Of a DNA stretch of 64,000 bases, positions 42,454 to 49,646 are shown piece by piece; position 1 is the stretch's first letter, and each line of letters starts with the position of its first letter. The notes beneath the pieces were generated by a model that did no database searches, was not told where the DNA came from, and saw only the letters and a list, made by a program, of their open reading frames with translations. The stretch covers positions 62,001-126,000 of the forward strand of contig JAFWQQ010000017.1 of the NCBI GenBank assembly GCA_017545165.1. Reading direction: 5' to 3'. The DNA comes from Oscillospiraceae bacterium. GTDB lineage: Bacteria; Bacillota; Clostridia; Oscillospirales; Oscillospiraceae. The translations under genes and the position numbers were made by a program.

Positions 42454-44415
42454 TTATTCCAGACCAAAGGCCCGGAAGCTGTTGAGAAGCGCCAGCGCGG
42501 AGAAGAAGGTACTCAACGTGGCAGCCAGAGGAATAGAAACAGCGCCAAAGAGGCCGAGAAGCAGCAGTACAGTCTTGGATCCGGCAAGCAATACGAAATT
42601 TTCCCAAAGGATCCGGCGCAGGATCCGGGAAATGCGCATGGCCTCAGGCAGCAGCTCGATCCTGGAGTCCATCAGCAGGATATCCGCGTCCTCGGCCTCT
42701 CTCCAGGCCTGCAGAGCATTGATGGTTATTCCCACATCCGCAGCCCGAAGCATAGGACCGTCGTTGATCCCGTCGCCCACGAAGCCGACGCTGCAGCCCC
42801 TGCCCTGACCGGAAATGAGATACTGGATGGCAGAGACCTTCTCCTTGGGACCAAGCTCCGTGCGCATGAGGTCAAAGCCCAGGGACGAGGCCAGCGGTCT
42901 GGAGGCGGACATCACGTCGCCCGTCAGCATCACCAGCTGCTTTACGCCCTCGCTGCGCAGGGCTTCCAGGGCGTCGAAAGCGCCTTCCCTGGTCTTGTCG
43001 CTCACAAGGATGTGCCCCCAATAGCGGTTATCCACGGCCACATGGACCGCTGCGCCGGAATGGGAGGGAACCTTGTATCGGATATCGTGATCCTGCATGA
43101 GAGAGGCGTTTCCCACGTAGACGTTCCGGCCCTCAATGAAAGCGCTGACGCCTCGGCCCGGGACCTCCTCCACCTTCATCACGCTCTCGCCGATCTCCGG
43201 CCTCCAGTTTGCTGCAGCTTTCAGCAGATGAGCAATGGGATGGTTGGAAAAGCTCTCCGCCGCTGCGGCCACTTCCACCAGATCCTCTTTTGAAATACCG
43301 TTGGAGTAGACCTCGGTGATTTCAAAATAGCCCTCAGTGATGGTGCCCGTCTTTCCGAACACCATGGTTTTCACCTGGGAGAGGACCTCAAAGCAGTCGT
43401 GCCCTTTGCTGACGATCCCGTGGAGCACAGCGCTGAGCTCAGCGCCGTTGCAGGATGTCGCAATGGAAATGATCAGCGAACTGGGGGAAGAGAGCAGCAG
43501 GAAGATCACCCCGATGCGCAGGAAACGTGTCCACTCTCCGGTTAGCAGCGAGGGGATCAGCACGATCAGCAGAGTCAGCAAGGCAATGCATGGGGCCAGC
43601 CAGACAGAGATCTTTTTTGTCAGCCTCTCCGGCGTCGTCTCATAGCGGGACGAATCCTCCACGTTCCGCAGCAGGTAGGCAAACGCGCCCTCCGAAAACG
43701 GGCGGGTGACCTCCACATCGATCACATCCCCCCGGTTGACGCTCCCGGAGAACACCTCGTCTCCCACGCCGCAGCGCCGCCCGTTGCTGTTTCCCGTGAG
43801 GGCGGATTGATCCAGCTCCGTCACGCCGGAGACGATCTTGCCGTCCAGCGCCAGGGTCTCGCCGGGCTGGACCCGGATGATCTGTCCGGGATCGACAGTC
43901 TCGGGCATGACCTCATGGGTCTGCTCGCCGATCACCAGCATCGCCTTGTCCGGCAGCCTGTCCCGTACCAGATCCATAGCCGCTCTGCCTCTGGTCTGGG
44001 TATAGGCCTCCAGGATCTGCATCAGATGGTACAGGATCGCGGCGATAGCGCCGGCCGCCCCCTCTCCGATGCAGAAGGCCAGCACGACGCCAAGGCACAC
44101 CAGCATATCCTCGTCCGGCACCTTTTTGCTGAACAGGCTCTGCAGCACATGCAGCAGCGGGTTGGTCAAAGCCAGCCCCGCCGCCAGGGCGAAGAGCAGC
44201 GTAGCAATCGCCGGGGAGCGCTGCAGCAGAAGTCCGACCATGAACAGAATGGTAGCAAGGATAACAAACAGCATATCCCGAACGGAAAACTCCCGGTCGA
44301 AGCTCCGCGCGCGCCGCTTTTTCTTCTCCGGCCCAAAGAGCTTCGGGAGCGCCGGAGCGCGCAGGGAGGGTAGCTTTCTCTTTTTTTTCTTGGAAGGGGC
44401 GAAATGCCTGGCCAT
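42454..44415 (-). CDS. Degenerate heavy-metal (P1B) P-type ATPase homologue, probably catalytically dead
   Basis: 653 residues from the ATG at 44415 (AGGAG eight bases upstream). The overall P1B layout is kept: basic N-terminus without an HMA domain, paired membrane helices, actuator domain, catalytic domain with SNHPIAHLL and the hinge GFVGDGINDGP. Three signature motifs are changed: the phosphorylation motif DKTGT reads GKTGT (Gly354 for Asp), the actuator TGES reads TGNS (Asn209), and the metal-site CPC reads SPS (310-312). Without the aspartate, autophosphorylation is impossible by the known mechanism. The frame is intact, so a non-pumping role is more likely than decay. It leads a two-gene unit with the HAD protein. 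Confidence 0.88.
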   Translation of the reverse strand: MARHFAPSKKKKRKLPSLRAPALPKLFGPEKKKRRARSFDREFSVRDMLFVILATILFMVGLLLQRSPAIATLLFALAAGLALTNPLLHVLQSLFSKKVPDEDMLVCLGVVLAFCIGEGAAGAIAAILYHLMQILEAYTQTRGRAAMDLVRDRLPDKAMLVIGEQTHEVMPETVDPGQIIRVQPGETLALDGKIVSGVTELDQSALTGNSNGRRCGVGDEVFSGSVNRGDVIDVEVTRPFSEGAFAYLLRNVEDSSRYETTPERLTKKISVWLAPCIALLTLLIVLIPSLLTGEWTRFLRIGVIFLLLSSPSSLIISIATSCNGAELSAVLHGIVSKGHDCFEVLSQVKTMVFGKTGTITEGYFEITEVYSNGISKEDLVEVAAAAESFSNHPIAHLLKAAANWRPEIGESVMKVEEVPGRGVSAFIEGRNVYVGNASLMQDHDIRYKVPSHSGAAVHVAVDNRYWGHILVSDKTREGAFDALEALRSEGVKQLVMLTGDVMSASRPLASSLGFDLMRTELGPKEKVSAIQYLISGQGRGCSVGFVGDGINDGPMLRAADVGITINALQAWREAEDADILLMDSRIELLPEAMRISRILRRILWENFVLLAGSKTVLLLLGLFGAVSIPLAATLSTFFSALALLNSFRAFGLE

Positions 44416-44449
44416 ATCTTTCACTCCTGTGTAGTTCTATCAAATGTTT

Positions 44450-44478
44450 ATTTTACACTTTTTTTATCCGCAGGTAAA
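44450..44478 (-). promoter_or_regulatory. Possible promoter of the P-type ATPase-like gene
   Basis: Minus strand: TTTACC (44473-44478), 17-bp spacer, TAAAAT (44450-44455). Confidence 0.5.
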
Positions 44479-44573
44479 GACGCAATTTGCATTTTTTACC
44501 GGAATATTGCCGCCGCAGAAGCAAAAGATAAGCACGGGCAAAAACCCAAAACGATCTGAAGGAGATGAATCGC

Positions 44574-44774
44574 ATGTCTACCAATTCCAGCAACCGTCTT
44601 GTGAACCCCGCTGCCCGTGAGGCCATGGACAGGTTTAAGATGGAAGCCGCTTCCCAGGTTGGCGTCAGCCTGAAGAACGGTTACAACGGCGAGCTCACCA
44701 GCCGCCAGGCCGGTTCCATCGGCGGCCAGATGGTCCGCAAGATGATCGAGGCCTATGAGAACGGCATGAAGTAA
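44574..44774 (+). CDS. Alpha/beta-type small acid-soluble spore protein
   Basis: 66 residues from the ATG at 44574; an earlier ATG at 44565 sits on the AAGGAG site itself. Signature segments are NRLVNPAAREAMDRFKMEAA, the GPR-type cleavage area around FKMEAASQVGV, and ELTSRQAGSIGGQMVRKMI. SASPs saturate forespore DNA and protect it. I could not find a convincing sigma-G promoter by eye. Confidence 0.95.
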   Translation: MSTNSSNRLVNPAAREAMDRFKMEAASQVGVSLKNGYNGELTSRQAGSIGGQMVRKMIEAYENGMK

Positions 44775-44841
44775 TGCTGTACACCGCCGGAAATCCTGAC
44801 AGGTTTCCGACATGGTTCAGTATCTGCCTCTTCTCACGCAA

Positions 44842-44877
44842 AAAATGCAGGGAAGCTTTTGCTTTCCTGCATTTTCC
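44842..44877. terminator. Bidirectional terminator
   Basis: A 15-bp stem with one G-U (44842-44856 with 44861-44875), TTTT loop, A-run left and T-run right. It lies between the SASP gene and the end of the lexA cassette. Confidence 0.88.
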
Positions 44878-44891
44878 TATTTGCTGCCCTC

Positions 44892-45359
44892 TCAATCCGG
44901 AGGGCCCGGCAGCTCTCCGTGGATGGCTTTGATGCGCGCCATATCCAGCGTTTTTCGCAGTCCTCCGCGGCCGACGCGGCTCTCCAGCACCACCCGCCGC
45001 CTGAGCACATCGATCTGATAGACCCGGTCCGTCACCTGCTCATAGCGGCCGCCGCTCTTGCGCTCGTCGGGGACGAAGACGGTAAAGCGGATCCTCGGAT
45101 GATGTCCGTCCCCGATCTGATCGGCGATCCGGGCAAGCTTCTCGTCCAGAAGGGCCTGCGCGTCCGCGTCCAGCTCCGTCTCCTCATCGGTGAAGCGCTC
45201 CTCCTCGGCGATCATGTCGAAGTAACCCGCCAGGGCGTCGTAGGCGGAAAACTGGGCCGCTCTGTCCCCCATGGACATGTGCGCGCAGGTCTGGGAGCGG
45301 TGGTGGGGCCGATCGATGATATCCGCGTAGATGATCCTGGGATCTTCGTTCGATTTCAT
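44892..45359 (-). CDS. YolD-like protein, partner of the Y-family polymerase
   Basis: 155 residues. The motif HMSMGDRAAQFSAYDALAGY followed by an acidic helix, then a beta-rich C-terminal part (VYQIDVLRRRVVLESRVG), resembles proteins paired with UvrX/DinB-type polymerases in Firmicutes, where YolD-like proteins are proposed to play a UmuD-like role. That assignment is from memory of the sequence pattern. It begins 10 bases after the polymerase stop and ends at a terminator, so it is the last gene of the lexA transcript. Confidence 0.65.
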   Translation of the reverse strand: MKSNEDPRIIYADIIDRPHHRSQTCAHMSMGDRAAQFSAYDALAGYFDMIAEEERFTDEETELDADAQALLDEKLARIADQIGDGHHPRIRFTVFVPDERKSGGRYEQVTDRVYQIDVLRRRVVLESRVGRGGLRKTLDMARIKAIHGELPGPPD

Positions 45360-45369
45360 ACGCCGCCCC

Positions 45370-46977
45370 CTATTCTCCGGAACGGTGACCGCCGATCTGG
45401 CCGTTGCGTTCGATGGTGGTGCCGCCCTCCAAAAAGTTCATCCCCTTGAGCAGGGCGTTTTTCCCGTATTTTTCCTGCAGAGCCAGCGTGGTCCGCTGCA
45501 GGCTGCGTTCTCTCCGGTCCGCCTCCGCTTCCTCCGCCCGCCGCTTCTCCAGCGTCTCGTAATCCGTAAAGAGATCCAGCTGCTCCGGTCCCTCCTCCGG
45601 GATCTTCTCCTCCGGCTCCAGGGCCACGGCGGCGATATTCACCCGGCGCACAAGGAGCCTGGGATCCACGACGCTGTCGAAGAGCTCCAGCATGGTCTGC
45701 ATGATCCGGCGGCTGCTGTTGGTCCAGCGGTCCAGATTCCCGGTGCCGTGGGCGTGCTTGGGATGGGGCCGTCCATAGGGGTCCGCGGTGACTTTCCCCT
45801 CAAAGCGCTCCCCTGTGGTCGATACGGCATACACCGTGTCCGCCGGGGTCTTTCCCGGAACCAGCACCCGCAGGCTCTCCCGGTCATAGCCCAGGGTGAG
45901 CTCCAGCTTTTTGGTGACCAGGCCCTTGCGCACCAGGTCCAGGGCCAGCAGCTCCGTCATCTCCTGCACGATGAGCCGGGCCTTCTCCGCGCTGTAGGGC
46001 TCCTTGAGCACCTGGCCGGAGTTCAGGGAGCTGGACTGGGGCCGATAGCTCTTGATCCAGGGGATGGTCACCGGCTCCCAGCCCCAGGCGTGGTCGATCA
46101 GCAGCTCTGCGTTCACGCCGAAGGCCTTGTACAGCAGATCCTCCCGCTGCTCGCTGAGCCTTGCCACATCCCCCATGGTGTAGCAGCTCAGCGCTTCCAG
46201 CCGTCTTGCCGTCCCCCGTCCTACCCGCCAGAAGTCCGTGATCGGGCGGTGACACCAGAGCTGCTCCCGGAAGCTCCGCTCGTCCAGCTCCGCGATGCGC
46301 ACCCCGTCCTTGTCCGCGGGGACGCGCTTGGCCACGATGTCCATGGCCACCTTCGCCAAAAACAAATTGGTCCCGATGCCGGCTGTTGCGGTGATGCCGG
46401 TGGTATACAGCACCTCCCGGATCATGGTCATGGCCAGTTCCCTGGCGCTCATGCCCGCCCGCCGCAGATAAGCGGTGGCGTCGGCAAAGATCTCATCGAT
46501 GGAGTACACCACGATGTCCTCCGGGGCGATATACTTCGTGTAGATGGAAAAGATTTTGGCGCTGTACTGCTCATAGAGCTTCATCCGCGGCGGTGCCACA
46601 AAGTAGTCCAGCTCCAGGGAGGGGTCCGCCGCCAGAGCCCTGGCGTCAAACGAAGGGCTGCTCAGATGATACTGCCCGTCCTCCCCCTTCTGCACATGGC
46701 CGCTTCGGATCGCCGCGGCCAGTCGCTCCCGGTTGACCTCCTTCACCTGTTGGATCACCTCGAAGAGCCTGGCCCGTCCGGAGATGCCATAGGCCTTCAG
46801 AGACGGGGTCACGGCCAGGCAGATGGTTTTTTCCGTCCGGGTGGGGTCGGCCACCACCAGGTTGGTGCTCAGCGGGTCAAAATGCCGCTCCACACACTCC
46901 ACGCTGGCATAGAAGGACTTCAGGTCGATGGCGATATAGGTCCTGTTCTCTTCCGCAGCGCTCCCCTCCTTTTCCAT
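45370..46977 (-). CDS. Y-family DNA polymerase (UmuC/UvrX/DinB type)
   Basis: 535 residues. N-terminal IAIDLKSFYASVECVERHFDPL (the palm Asp and steric-gate region), SIDE in VYSIDEIFADATAYL, a helix-hairpin-helix thumb (FWRVGRGTARRLEAL) and a C-terminal little-finger domain. Its length exceeds DinB (350) and fits the UmuC/ImuB-like class in Clostridia. It would carry out error-prone translesion synthesis, and here lies under LexA control in the same transcript. Confidence 0.9.
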   Translation of the reverse strand: MEKEGSAAEENRTYIAIDLKSFYASVECVERHFDPLSTNLVVADPTRTEKTICLAVTPSLKAYGISGRARLFEVIQQVKEVNRERLAAAIRSGHVQKGEDGQYHLSSPSFDARALAADPSLELDYFVAPPRMKLYEQYSAKIFSIYTKYIAPEDIVVYSIDEIFADATAYLRRAGMSARELAMTMIREVLYTTGITATAGIGTNLFLAKVAMDIVAKRVPADKDGVRIAELDERSFREQLWCHRPITDFWRVGRGTARRLEALSCYTMGDVARLSEQREDLLYKAFGVNAELLIDHAWGWEPVTIPWIKSYRPQSSSLNSGQVLKEPYSAEKARLIVQEMTELLALDLVRKGLVTKKLELTLGYDRESLRVLVPGKTPADTVYAVSTTGERFEGKVTADPYGRPHPKHAHGTGNLDRWTNSSRRIMQTMLELFDSVVDPRLLVRRVNIAAVALEPEEKIPEEGPEQLDLFTDYETLEKRRAEEAEADRRERSLQRTTLALQEKYGKNALLKGMNFLEGGTTIERNGQIGGHRSGE

Positions 46978-46990
46978 TCGCCGCCGTCCG

Positions 46991-47287
46991 TCAGTTTGCC
47001 GCGGCGGCGCACTCCACCCACCAGCGGCCCAGACGGCTGCCGAACAGGGCGCTGGTCCGCTCGAAAAACAGGTGCTTCTCTTCCCCGTGGATGATCACGG
47101 TGTAGCAGTCCCCGCTCCGGCCGTTTTCCATGGCGGAGGCGGGGCGAAAATCCCGGATGGACTCGATCTTGAAGCTGCGCCCATCCTCCCAGATAATGGC
47201 TCTGGGCGTCACCGCGCCGGTGGCGTCAAAGTCGGAATTGACCTTAACATAGATCCGTTTGGGTCTGGCGCTTCTCTCCGTTGTCAT
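46991..47287 (-). CDS. DUF6504-like small protein
   Basis: 98 residues from the ATG at 47287, with GGGAGG upstream. The beta-rich sequence RPKRIYVKVNSDFDATGAVTPRAIIWEDG and later CYTVIIHGEEKHLFFE resembles the DUF6504 family, which in Actinobacteria is also found beside translesion polymerases (from memory). No catalytic residues are evident. Upstream frame extension to 47629 lies within lexA and is rejected. Position between lexA and the polymerase suggests an accessory role in mutagenesis. Confidence 0.7.
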   Translation of the reverse strand: MTTERSARPKRIYVKVNSDFDATGAVTPRAIIWEDGRSFKIESIRDFRPASAMENGRSGDCYTVIIHGEEKHLFFERTSALFGSRLGRWWVECAAAAN

Positions 47288-47307
47288 TTCCGCACCTCCC
47301 ATATGCT

Positions 47308-47943
47308 TCATCCCTGAAATGATTCCGCCTCCGCGAAGCGGTGAAAAACCCCCACGGCCACGCCCTGGATCTCCAACTGCGCGGTCTCGATATCCGGATA
47401 GGCCTCCCGATCCGGGTTGCAGGAGCGCAGGATGTAAAGCTGCCGCTCCGGGTCCAGGGCCAGCTTTTTCAGGTTGTTCTTCCCCTCCGACAGGGCCACG
47501 ATCAGATCTCCGGGCCGGGCCGTCTGCTGCCGGCGGACGATCACGTAGTCCCCGGGGAAGACGCCGGCGCCGGTCATGCTCTCCCCCTTGGCGATGAGGG
47601 CAAAGCACTCCCCTTTGCCCACCATGCACTCCGGCATGTGGATATACTCCACGAAGCGCTCCTCTTCCTCCTGTCCGGGCCCGCAGGCCACAGTGCCCAG
47701 CACCCGCAGGATGTGCTTGGGGCTGACATGGTCCAGATCCTCCGGTCTGGCCCCACGCCGTCCCCCCTCCCGGGAGAATTCGCCCTTCTCCCGCAGCCGG
47801 ATCAGGCAGCGGTGGACCGAGCCCGCAGGGATCCCCGTGCCTGTCACGATGTCCTTCTCGCTGGGCAGCCGGTCATGCTGCAGGTAATACCGCCGGATAA
47901 AGGCGGCGATCTCCTGCTCCCGGACACTGGCTTCCACGCTCAT
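47308..47943 (-). CDS. lexA: LexA-type SOS repressor
   Basis: 211 residues from the ATG at 47943 with GAGGG upstream. Seen: an N-terminal winged-helix DNA-binding domain (LPSEKDIVTGTGIPAGSVHRC), then the S24 autoprotease domain with Ser122 in GESMTGAG and Lys159 in NNLKK. The cleavage site reads VACGP (C87-G88) instead of the usual Ala-Gly. It controls its own promoter region, given the palindromes at 47964-47982 and 48032-48046. Its operator is unlike the canonical Bacillus LexA box, so it could be a paralogue dedicated to this cassette. Confidence 0.88.
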   Translation of the reverse strand: MSVEASVREQEIAAFIRRYYLQHDRLPSEKDIVTGTGIPAGSVHRCLIRLREKGEFSREGGRRGARPEDLDHVSPKHILRVLGTVACGPGQEEEERFVEYIHMPECMVGKGECFALIAKGESMTGAGVFPGDYVIVRRQQTARPGDLIVALSEGKNNLKKLALDPERQLYILRSCNPDREAYPDIETAQLEIQGVAVGVFHRFAEAESFQG

Positions 47944-47963
47944 AACAAGCCCTCTCTTTCTGC

Positions 47964-47982
47964 GTGGAGCGTTTTGCTCCAC
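47964..47982. promoter_or_regulatory. Candidate LexA operator 1
   Basis: A perfect palindrome GTGGAGC-N5-GCTCCAC (7-bp arms, GTTTT centre) just downstream of the predicted lexA transcription start. Confidence 0.65.
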
Positions 47983-47994
47983 TTTCTCGGCTTC

Positions 47995-48023
47995 ACTATA
48001 TCACCGGTCCCCTCTCTTGTCAA
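47995..48023 (-). promoter_or_regulatory. Promoter of lexA cassette
   Basis: Minus strand: TTGACA (48018-48023), 17-bp spacer, TATAGT (47995-48000). Confidence 0.85.
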
Positions 48024-48031
48024 GTCGTTTT

Positions 48032-48046
48032 GGAGCATTTCACTCC
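48032..48046. promoter_or_regulatory. Candidate LexA operator 2
   Basis: GGAGCATTTCACTCC, the same GGAG...CTCC core as operator 1 with one mismatch between arms, placed just upstream of the lexA -35. Confidence 0.55.
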
Positions 48047-48059
48047 GCTTTTCACTCTG

Positions 48060-48086
48060 CGGAAACAAAATCAAGACTTGTTTCCG
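48060..48086. repeat. Inverted repeat over the moaA -35
   Basis: CGGAAACAA (48060-48068) and TTGTTTCCG (48078-48086), 9-bp perfect arms and a 9-base centre, overlapping the moaA -35. Could be a regulator site for moaA; it differs from the GGAGC-type operators. Confidence 0.55.
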
Positions 48087-48106
48087 GCGGAAAAAGCAGG
48101 TATAAT
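48078..48106 (+). promoter_or_regulatory. Promoter of moaA-mogA
   Basis: TTGTTT (48078-48083), 17-bp spacer, TATAAT (48101-48106); AAGGAGG follows before the moaA ATG. Confidence 0.8.
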
Positions 48107-48146
48107 GAAACGGAAATCGCGAAGAAGCGGCAAGGAGGAGCGCGGC

Positions 48147-49100
48147 ATGATCGACAGATTCGGAAGAGATATCACCTATCTCCGTCTCTCGGTGACGGAG
48201 CTGTGCAATCTGCGCTGCCGCTACTGTATGCCGGAGGACGGGGTCTGCAAGAAGAGCCACGAGCAGATGCTGACCCAGGAGGAAATGCTGACGGCCATCC
48301 GGGCGGCGGCTTCCCTGGGCGTCACCAAGCTGCGCCTCACCGGCGGCGAGCCGCTGGTCAAGCCCAACATCGTGAGCCTCTGCCAAGGGGCGGCGGCCAC
48401 GCCCGGCATCCGGGAGCTCTGCCTCACCACCAACGGCACCCTGCTGCCGAAGCTGGCAAAGCCCCTGCAGGAGGCGGGGGTGGACCGGCTGAATATCAGC
48501 CTGGACACGCTGGAGGCGGACAAGTACCGCTTCATCACCCGCCGGGGCGAGCTCCGGGAGGCCCTGGACGGCATCGAAGCCGCACAGGAGGCGGGCTTTG
48601 GGAAGATCAAGATCAACACCGTGCTCATCGGCGGCTTCAACGATGAGGAGATCCCGGCCCTGGCGGAGCTGACCCGGCGCTGGCCTATCGACCTGCGCTT
48701 TATCGAGCTCATGCCCATGTACGACAGCGGCGATTTCGGGCCCGAGGCCTTCATTCCCTACACGGTGGTCACCGATAAGCTGCCGGAGCTGGAGCCCCTG
48801 GCGGGGGACGGCGGCGTCGCCAAGCTCTACAGGCTTCCGGGCGCACAGGGCCGCATCGGGCTCATCAGCCCGGTCAGCGCCCATTTCTGCGCCGAATGCA
48901 ATCGACTCCGCATCACGGCGGACGGGAAGGTCAAGCCCTGTCTCCACTCCTCGGACGAGCTGAGCATCAAGGGCCTGAACGAGGAGGAGATGACCGAGGT
49001 GCTGCGCCAGGCCATCCTACGCAAGCCCCAGTGGCATGGCGTGTTGTCCTACAGTCAGCGCAGCCAGGCCAATCGAAACATGAATCAGATCGGAGGATAA
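48147..49100 (+). CDS. moaA: GTP 3',8-cyclase (molybdenum cofactor step 1)
   Basis: 317 residues from the ATG at 48147 with AAGGAGG upstream. Radical-SAM motif C20-x3-C24-x2-C27 (TELCNLRCRYCMPE), GGEPL, and the C-terminal second FeS region CAECNRLRI ... KPCLH. It converts GTP to 3',8-cyclo-7,8-dihydro-GTP. The longer frame to 47964 spans the lexA promoter and is rejected. moaC is not in the window. Confidence 0.94.
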   Translation: MIDRFGRDITYLRLSVTELCNLRCRYCMPEDGVCKKSHEQMLTQEEMLTAIRAAASLGVTKLRLTGGEPLVKPNIVSLCQGAAATPGIRELCLTTNGTLLPKLAKPLQEAGVDRLNISLDTLEADKYRFITRRGELREALDGIEAAQEAGFGKIKINTVLIGGFNDEEIPALAELTRRWPIDLRFIELMPMYDSGDFGPEAFIPYTVVTDKLPELEPLAGDGGVAKLYRLPGAQGRIGLISPVSAHFCAECNRLRITADGKVKPCLHSSDELSIKGLNEEEMTEVLRQAILRKPQWHGVLSYSQRSQANRNMNQIGG

Positions 49101-49104
49101 GCAG

Positions 49105-49599
49105 ATGCCGTACACAGCAGCAGTCATCACCGTCAGCGACAAGGCCTCCCGCGGGGAGCGGATCGACACCAGCGGCCCGGCGGTGCGCAAGATCCTGGAG
49201 GACGCGGGCTTTTCCGTTTGCTATGCATCCATCGTTCCGGACGAAAAAGACCAGATCCAAGCAGAGCTGATCCGCTGTGCGGACGAGAAGAAAATCAGCC
49301 TGGTGATGACCACCGGCGGCACCGGCTTCTCGCCGCGGGACGTCACGCCGGAAGCAACCATGGCCGTCGTCGAGCGGGAGACCCGGGGCATCCCCGAGGC
49401 CATGCGCTGGGCCAGTCTCCAGATCACGCCCCGGGGCTGCCTCAGCCGCAGCGCGGCGGGGATCCGGGGCGCAACCCTGATCGTGAACCTGCCCGGCAGC
49501 GAGAAGGCGGCCAGAGAAAACCTGCTGGCCGTGATCGAGGCGATCTCCCACGGGATGGACATGCTTGCCTCCCCAGGCTCCACCGATCACAGCCATTGA
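49105..49599 (+). CDS. mogA: Molybdopterin adenylyltransferase-type protein (MogA/MoaB)
   Basis: 164 residues. Core SLVMTTGGTGFSPRDVTPEAT is the MogA/MoaB signature, with ITVSDKASRGERIDTSGPAV at the N-terminus. It adenylylates molybdopterin before metal insertion. It begins four bases after moaA. Whether it is MogA or the related MoaB cannot be told from sequence alone. Confidence 0.92.
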   Translation: MPYTAAVITVSDKASRGERIDTSGPAVRKILEDAGFSVCYASIVPDEKDQIQAELIRCADEKKISLVMTTGGTGFSPRDVTPEATMAVVERETRGIPEAMRWASLQITPRGCLSRSAAGIRGATLIVNLPGSEKAARENLLAVIEAISHGMDMLASPGSTDHSH

Positions 49600-49646
49600 C
49601 AAGCGGAGGGCGCGGACCATGAAGTCCGCGCCCTCCGCTTGTCAAT
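49595..49646. terminator. 23-bp perfect inverted repeat between convergent genes
   Basis: Arms 49595-49617 and 49624-49646 pair perfectly around a 6-base loop. The mogA stop (49597-49599) and the opposing gene stop (49642-49644) occupy equivalent places in the two arms. No long T-run, so termination strength is uncertain. Confidence 0.75.

Noticed and set aside
44490..44560. Sigma-G promoter for the SASP gene
   Set aside because: Only GGAATATT resembles a -35 element; no matching -10 at the right spacing.
47964..48146. N-terminal extension of moaA
   Set aside because: Spans the lexA promoter, both operator candidates and the moaA promoter; AAGGAGG marks the start at 48147.
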